From Loxodes magnus (lineage: Eukaryota; Ciliophora; Karyorelictea; Loxodida; Loxodidae), in assembly GCA_946699065.1 (NCBI GenBank), contig CAMPDV010000098.1, positions 310,001-374,000 of the forward strand: a DNA stretch of 64,000 bases, given 5' to 3'. The notes beneath the pieces are model-generated. The model saw nothing but the letters and a program-made list of their open reading frames with translations. It searched no databases and was not told the origin of the DNA. Shown one piece after another: positions 60,477-64,000 of this stretch. Within the stretch, counting starts at the first letter, position 1; each line of letters starts with the position of its first letter. Made by a program: the position numbers and the translations under genes.

Positions 60477-62124
60477 TCATTCTCCTACATCTTCTATATA
60501 TTCTTTTTTAATCTCATTCAAGTCAATTTCTTGTAGAACTTTTTCCTCCTATTTTCCTTTTTTCTTGTATACAACGAAGAATATAACAGTACATGCTACC
60601 ATAAGTAACATTGTTACTAATGCTATAATAGTCCCTTCCATTGCACATATTGATCCGTATTTCATTTCAAACCAATCTTATCCCACATAATCAGCTGGAT
60701 TGTCACAGTTATCACTAAATTCGGGACGAGCCATCATAAACCAAATGCTACTTGCAAAAACTTAGAAAAGTGAGGTTACTGCTGCCACTCCCTAAAATAG
60801 AAAAATACCACTAAGATTAATTTATGTTCGCTTAATTTTCGTTGAATATCAAAGAAAAATAAAATAAGCATTCCACTTAAACCCAAAAAAGTTGCAGATT
60901 CAAAACCCAAGAATACATATCCTCCAATTTGAAGTTCATGGATAATCAAGCAACCTCCATATAGTTCTTCGTATATACTAAAGTCATTACATTTAATATC
61001 GTCGTAGATTTCACTGTAACTTTTATTCTCCAGTAAACTTCTCTTTGTAATACCGTAATTAATTCCTTATCACTTGATCCAATTACAAGCTCCAGTATTA
61101 ACAACACATAGTATGAAAATAAAAGTGTATATACCTATGAAGTTAGCTTTCCATAATTTTTCCTTAATTATTAGTAATTTTTTAAGATTCTTTTACTACT
61201 CTTCCTACTCATCCCTTGGCTGTATTTCTAACTATTCTTCATTTTTTTTCTTCTTACAGATCTTTCCTTATTCATTAATTAAAATTACTAATAATAAGTC
61301 AATTGGAAATATAATGATGCCACAAATTGCAAACTTAACTCCAGTTTTCCCGCAAACTTCTCCAATCTCTCCTTAGTAGTAATTTACATCTTAATATTCT
61401 TCCAATGTACTACATTCTCCTCCAAAAGTTATATCAAGCTTATCGATTCATGCTGCTGTACCAGCAATATGAAATACAACTTATATAACCATTGGAATAT
61501 AAAGTAATCATGGACTTTTTTTCTAGCCTCCAAACGCTCTTTAGAAAACAATTCATGTTACTATAATCGTAGCAAAAATGGCTAAAACTTCTAAAACAGT
61601 ATACTGAATAAAAAAATTACCGTAACTCCAGCAACGTAACTTTTTTCAAGCAATTTGCAGTAGCCATGGTTATCAAAGTTATCACATTACATATAGTCAT
61701 ACATATCCATATACTTTTTATTATCCCCTATATTTACATTTCACAAGGACATTTAAATTCCTCTATATTGATATCAAGACGGATGAGCTAAACTCGCTAC
61801 CATTAGCATGAGAGTAACTACTTAAAATGAAAACGGCAAAAATCATAGATTCATTTCTGACAAGCAGGATACAAAATTTTTACAAGGCATACTTTTCATT
61901 TCCTTCTTAGCTTATTCTATTCCTTTCTCAAAGGCTTTTTAAGTTCATTACTCCATTTTAACTTCTATCTGCCTTGAATCTTCGTCTAATTTAGAAGACA
62001 AAGATTCCGTATACTCTAAATTTGCAGAATCGTTCTTTTGCAGATCACCACGTTAAAATTATCTTTCAGAATTGCTAGAACTACTATTTTCTAGAACTTG
62101 GTATAACTAGAACTATTCGGTCAT
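60477..62124 (-). CDS. eight-span membrane protein with two tetraspan-like halves
   Basis: From the ATG at 62124 to the TGA at 60477, two 17-nt introns (61604-61620 and 60792-60808) leave 538 codons exactly in frame. The hydrophilic N-terminus is followed by eight hydrophobic segments: VVTLMLMVASLAHPS, TYTVLEVLAIFATIIVT, WLLYIPMVIQVVFHIAG, AICGIIIFPIDLLLVILI, IGIYTFIFILCVVNTG, YVFLGFESATFLGLSGMLIL, LVGVAAVTSLFQVFASSIWF and IIALVTMLLMVACTVIFFVV. Each half has a long Cys-containing loop after its first span, as in claudin/PMP22-like tetraspans. A charged 45-residue linker joins the halves (KKKNEEQLEIQPRDEQEEQQ). It looks like an internal duplication. The function is unknown; a structural or channel-associated surface protein is possible. 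Confidence 0.8.
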
Positions 62125-62639
62125 AATTAAAAGCTACCTAATAATTATAAAAGCTAATAGAAATCTAGTTTATAGCAATTTAATTCAAACTAGAATTTAG
62201 AGCTTTCCTTCATTATATTGTACAACTACTAATTCAATCTTATTCTGCTTTCTAGACTAATTATACTAGGGAAACCTTTATATATTTTGACTTTATAAAA
62301 GCTGATTTTTAATATGGCTATTTTGATAGATAGAGAAGATAGGAGAGTATTTGGCTTATTATAAGGTATATTGAGTATATGGCATAGATATGGTTATTTA
62401 GGAGAGCCTGACTTTTATGATGATTAACTAGCATATAATCTATAGAATATTAGACTATGATGCTTTCTTCTTAAGGATAAGTAAATTATACTAATCTAAA
62501 ACTATATGATGAAGGTATATTGATACTGCTATAATAAACTAGCTGATTGTTATGCAGTTTTCTTTCCTAATAAAAGCATTGAGAGTATACCTATAATTGA
62601 GAGGATGTAATTATTTTAATTAAAGGAATATAAACTAAA
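62125..62639. other. intergenic between divergent genes
   Basis: Holds both promoters. A plus-strand frame starting MAILIDREDRRVFGLLQG near 62314 overlaps the next gene's start. It looks protein-like but is unsupported. Confidence 0.3.
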
Positions 62640-63362
62640 ATGGGAAATAAATAGATCTAGCAAAGTGTACTAATAACTCCAGTTCCTGGTTAATTTGGAA
62701 TAAGGCACTTAAAATAAAGGAACTTATCTATATATTGTGAGAAGATTAGAACTATACATGATATTACCATCTTTCCTTAAATGACTGTAGCTGATGTTAA
62801 ATTTATACTCATCTATCGCTTGAACAATTCTAGCAAATCTTAAATTCCCGCTTCTGCAATTATTTTGTATCATAAAGGCATAGTTCTTGAGGATGATGTA
62901 GAGATTGAGAAGCTTAATATAGAAAATAGCCTGCTTAAGATGGATATATCTATTGATATAGAAAATGAAGCAACGGAAATGTCAGAGAGAAGTGTGAAGA
63001 ACATAGTAATTAACAAATCTGACTAGCAAATTTCATATAAATTCAGAGAACAAAACATACAAAATATGTATCATTTAACTACCAATGAAGAAATAACTCT
63101 ATAATCAAGTCATAATAAGTCTCGATCATTTACAAGCAAAGACTTCCAGAAAATGCTTCTAACTTTTCAAAAAGATGCTGAAACTGCTAAGATAGACTGG
63201 AAGATGAATCTAAGTAAATATGCTGTTTAAGATTATAAAATTAAGTGTGCAAGGAAAAGCTTTTTTAATTAATCTGTAAAATGGTATTCACTAACTCTCT
63301 CTTAATGCATTCATTCTTTATCTTCTTTAACTATTATACCTACAAAGTAACAAAGTACTTGA
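62640..63362 (+). CDS. ubiquitin-like-fold protein with MGN lipidation motif
   Basis: A 240-residue frame from the ATG at 62640 to the TGA at 63360. It begins MGNKQIQQSVLITPVPG, with a plausible myristoylation Gly. A ubiquitin-like fold follows: NLSIYCEKIRTIHDITIFPQ, MTVADVKFILIYRLNNSSKS, QIPASAIILYHKGIVLEDDV. The pattern V.D.K..L...IP...IL...G..LED is that of ubiquitin strands 3-5, but no C-terminal Gly-Gly follows, so it is not a conjugated modifier. The C-terminal half is helical and charged with a KDFQKMLLTFQKDAE segment. The last 40 residues may be read-on. Role unknown; possibly an adaptor at membranes. Confidence 0.6.
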
Positions 63363-64000
63363 GTATTCTTTTAATGATATAATTGAAGAAAGTCACAAAA
63401 ATTATAGCAATATTAGTTCTTAATAAAAGCGATAAAAATACCTGAAATATGTTTCAGAAATATTCAGTCCCCTCATATTGTTATTCATTACTGCTATAAT
63501 TAAGCTTAAGTAGTATTTCATTTGTTACTTCATATTTTAACGTCTTTTAACTAAAATAATTTCAAAATAATTGTTTAACTATTCTCAATAAAAGGAATAT
63601 TTATAGTGGAGTTGCTATAATAGATGTATACTTAAAGTATCTGAAAGTATGCTTAAGAAAAATTGCTTAAATTACTAATTTAAATTTGAAGATTACTCGA
63701 AAATATTGTTTCGATGTAAGAGTAATTAAATAACTATTGTGAGAGGTTTAGAATCTAAAATTGGCAATCTGATTAGAACTATGATTTTGTTTGTCAAAGG
63801 TATTTCCACATAGTTTGAGTAAATATGAATAAAGAATAAAAAGTTAGTTTTTGATTATCAATAAAGTGATATTTTATTAACTTTTACTTAGGAAAAAATC
63901 AATATCTATTTACTATTTGTTTAATATTAATGGCTTGATTTAAATCTAATTTAGTAATTAAATTGATGTGATTTATAGAATCGGGGGAAACTTAGATTTT
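63363..64000. other. AT-rich window end
   Basis: I see nothing that I can support. Confidence 0.4.

Noticed and set aside
1..64000. CRISPR arrays, bacterial operons, tRNA genes
   Set aside because: No direct-repeat arrays, ribosome-binding sites or T-arm (GGTTCGAAYCC-type) sequences with matching acceptor stems were found by eye; the genome is eukaryotic.

Overview
This window is AT-rich (roughly a quarter to 30% G+C by eye), eukaryotic and almost certainly from a ciliate that has reassigned all three stop codons. Recognisable proteins can only be read if TAA and TAG mean Gln and in-frame TGA means Trp, while the last TGA of each gene acts as stop. This matches the karyorelictean nuclear code (genetic code 27; Loxodes-type ciliates). 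A Condylostoma-type code is less likely because I found no gene needing TAA or TAG as stop. Introns are extremely short: those I could place are 16, 17 or 22 nt, GT...AG. A standard-code gene finder sees almost nothing here. I read all frames by hand, and most gene models close exactly in frame once TGA/Trp and the short introns are applied.

Layout. 0.3-8.1 kb: a coiled-coil family fragment, peptide deformylase, a possible OB-fold protein, a second coiled-coil family member with two 16-nt introns, and a tail-anchored coiled-coil protein. 8.7-12.8 kb: very AT-rich, with one weak ORF. 12.8-17.1 kb: a twin-CX9C hinge-like mitochondrial protein, a kelch protein, an F-box-like protein and a Myb/SANT protein. 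20.7-37.7 kb: a family of paired-FHA genes, all on the minus strand, interspersed with decayed non-LTR retrotransposon pieces (CCHC ORF1 proteins and reverse-transcriptase fragments). 38.2-40.7 kb: a GC-rich structured RNA candidate and a decayed reverse transcriptase. 42.5-51.2 kb: a small lipidation-motif protein, a RAD51-family ATPase and two long coiled-coil proteins. 52.5-59.1 kb: a 671-bp inverted repeat whose two arms each carry a secreted CAP-domain gene, flanking a pseudokinase, an ESCRT-I VPS37-like protein and a KDEL receptor. 60.5-63.4 kb: an 8-span membrane protein and a ubiquitin-like-fold protein.

The genes are mostly unrelated housekeeping and family genes, not an operon. Shared themes are membrane traffic (KDEL receptor, VPS37), N-terminal MG lipidation motifs in four proteins, and local duplication. 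The most striking feature is at 35.8-37.7 kb. There a tandem duplication of an FHA gene has put a former stop codon (TGA) in frame inside a longer ORF, where this code would read it as Trp.

Limits: everything is by-eye translation, with no search or alignment. Gene starts are often uncertain. AT-rich stretches give long TGA-poor frames by chance, so unsupported ORFs there are scored low or left unannotated.
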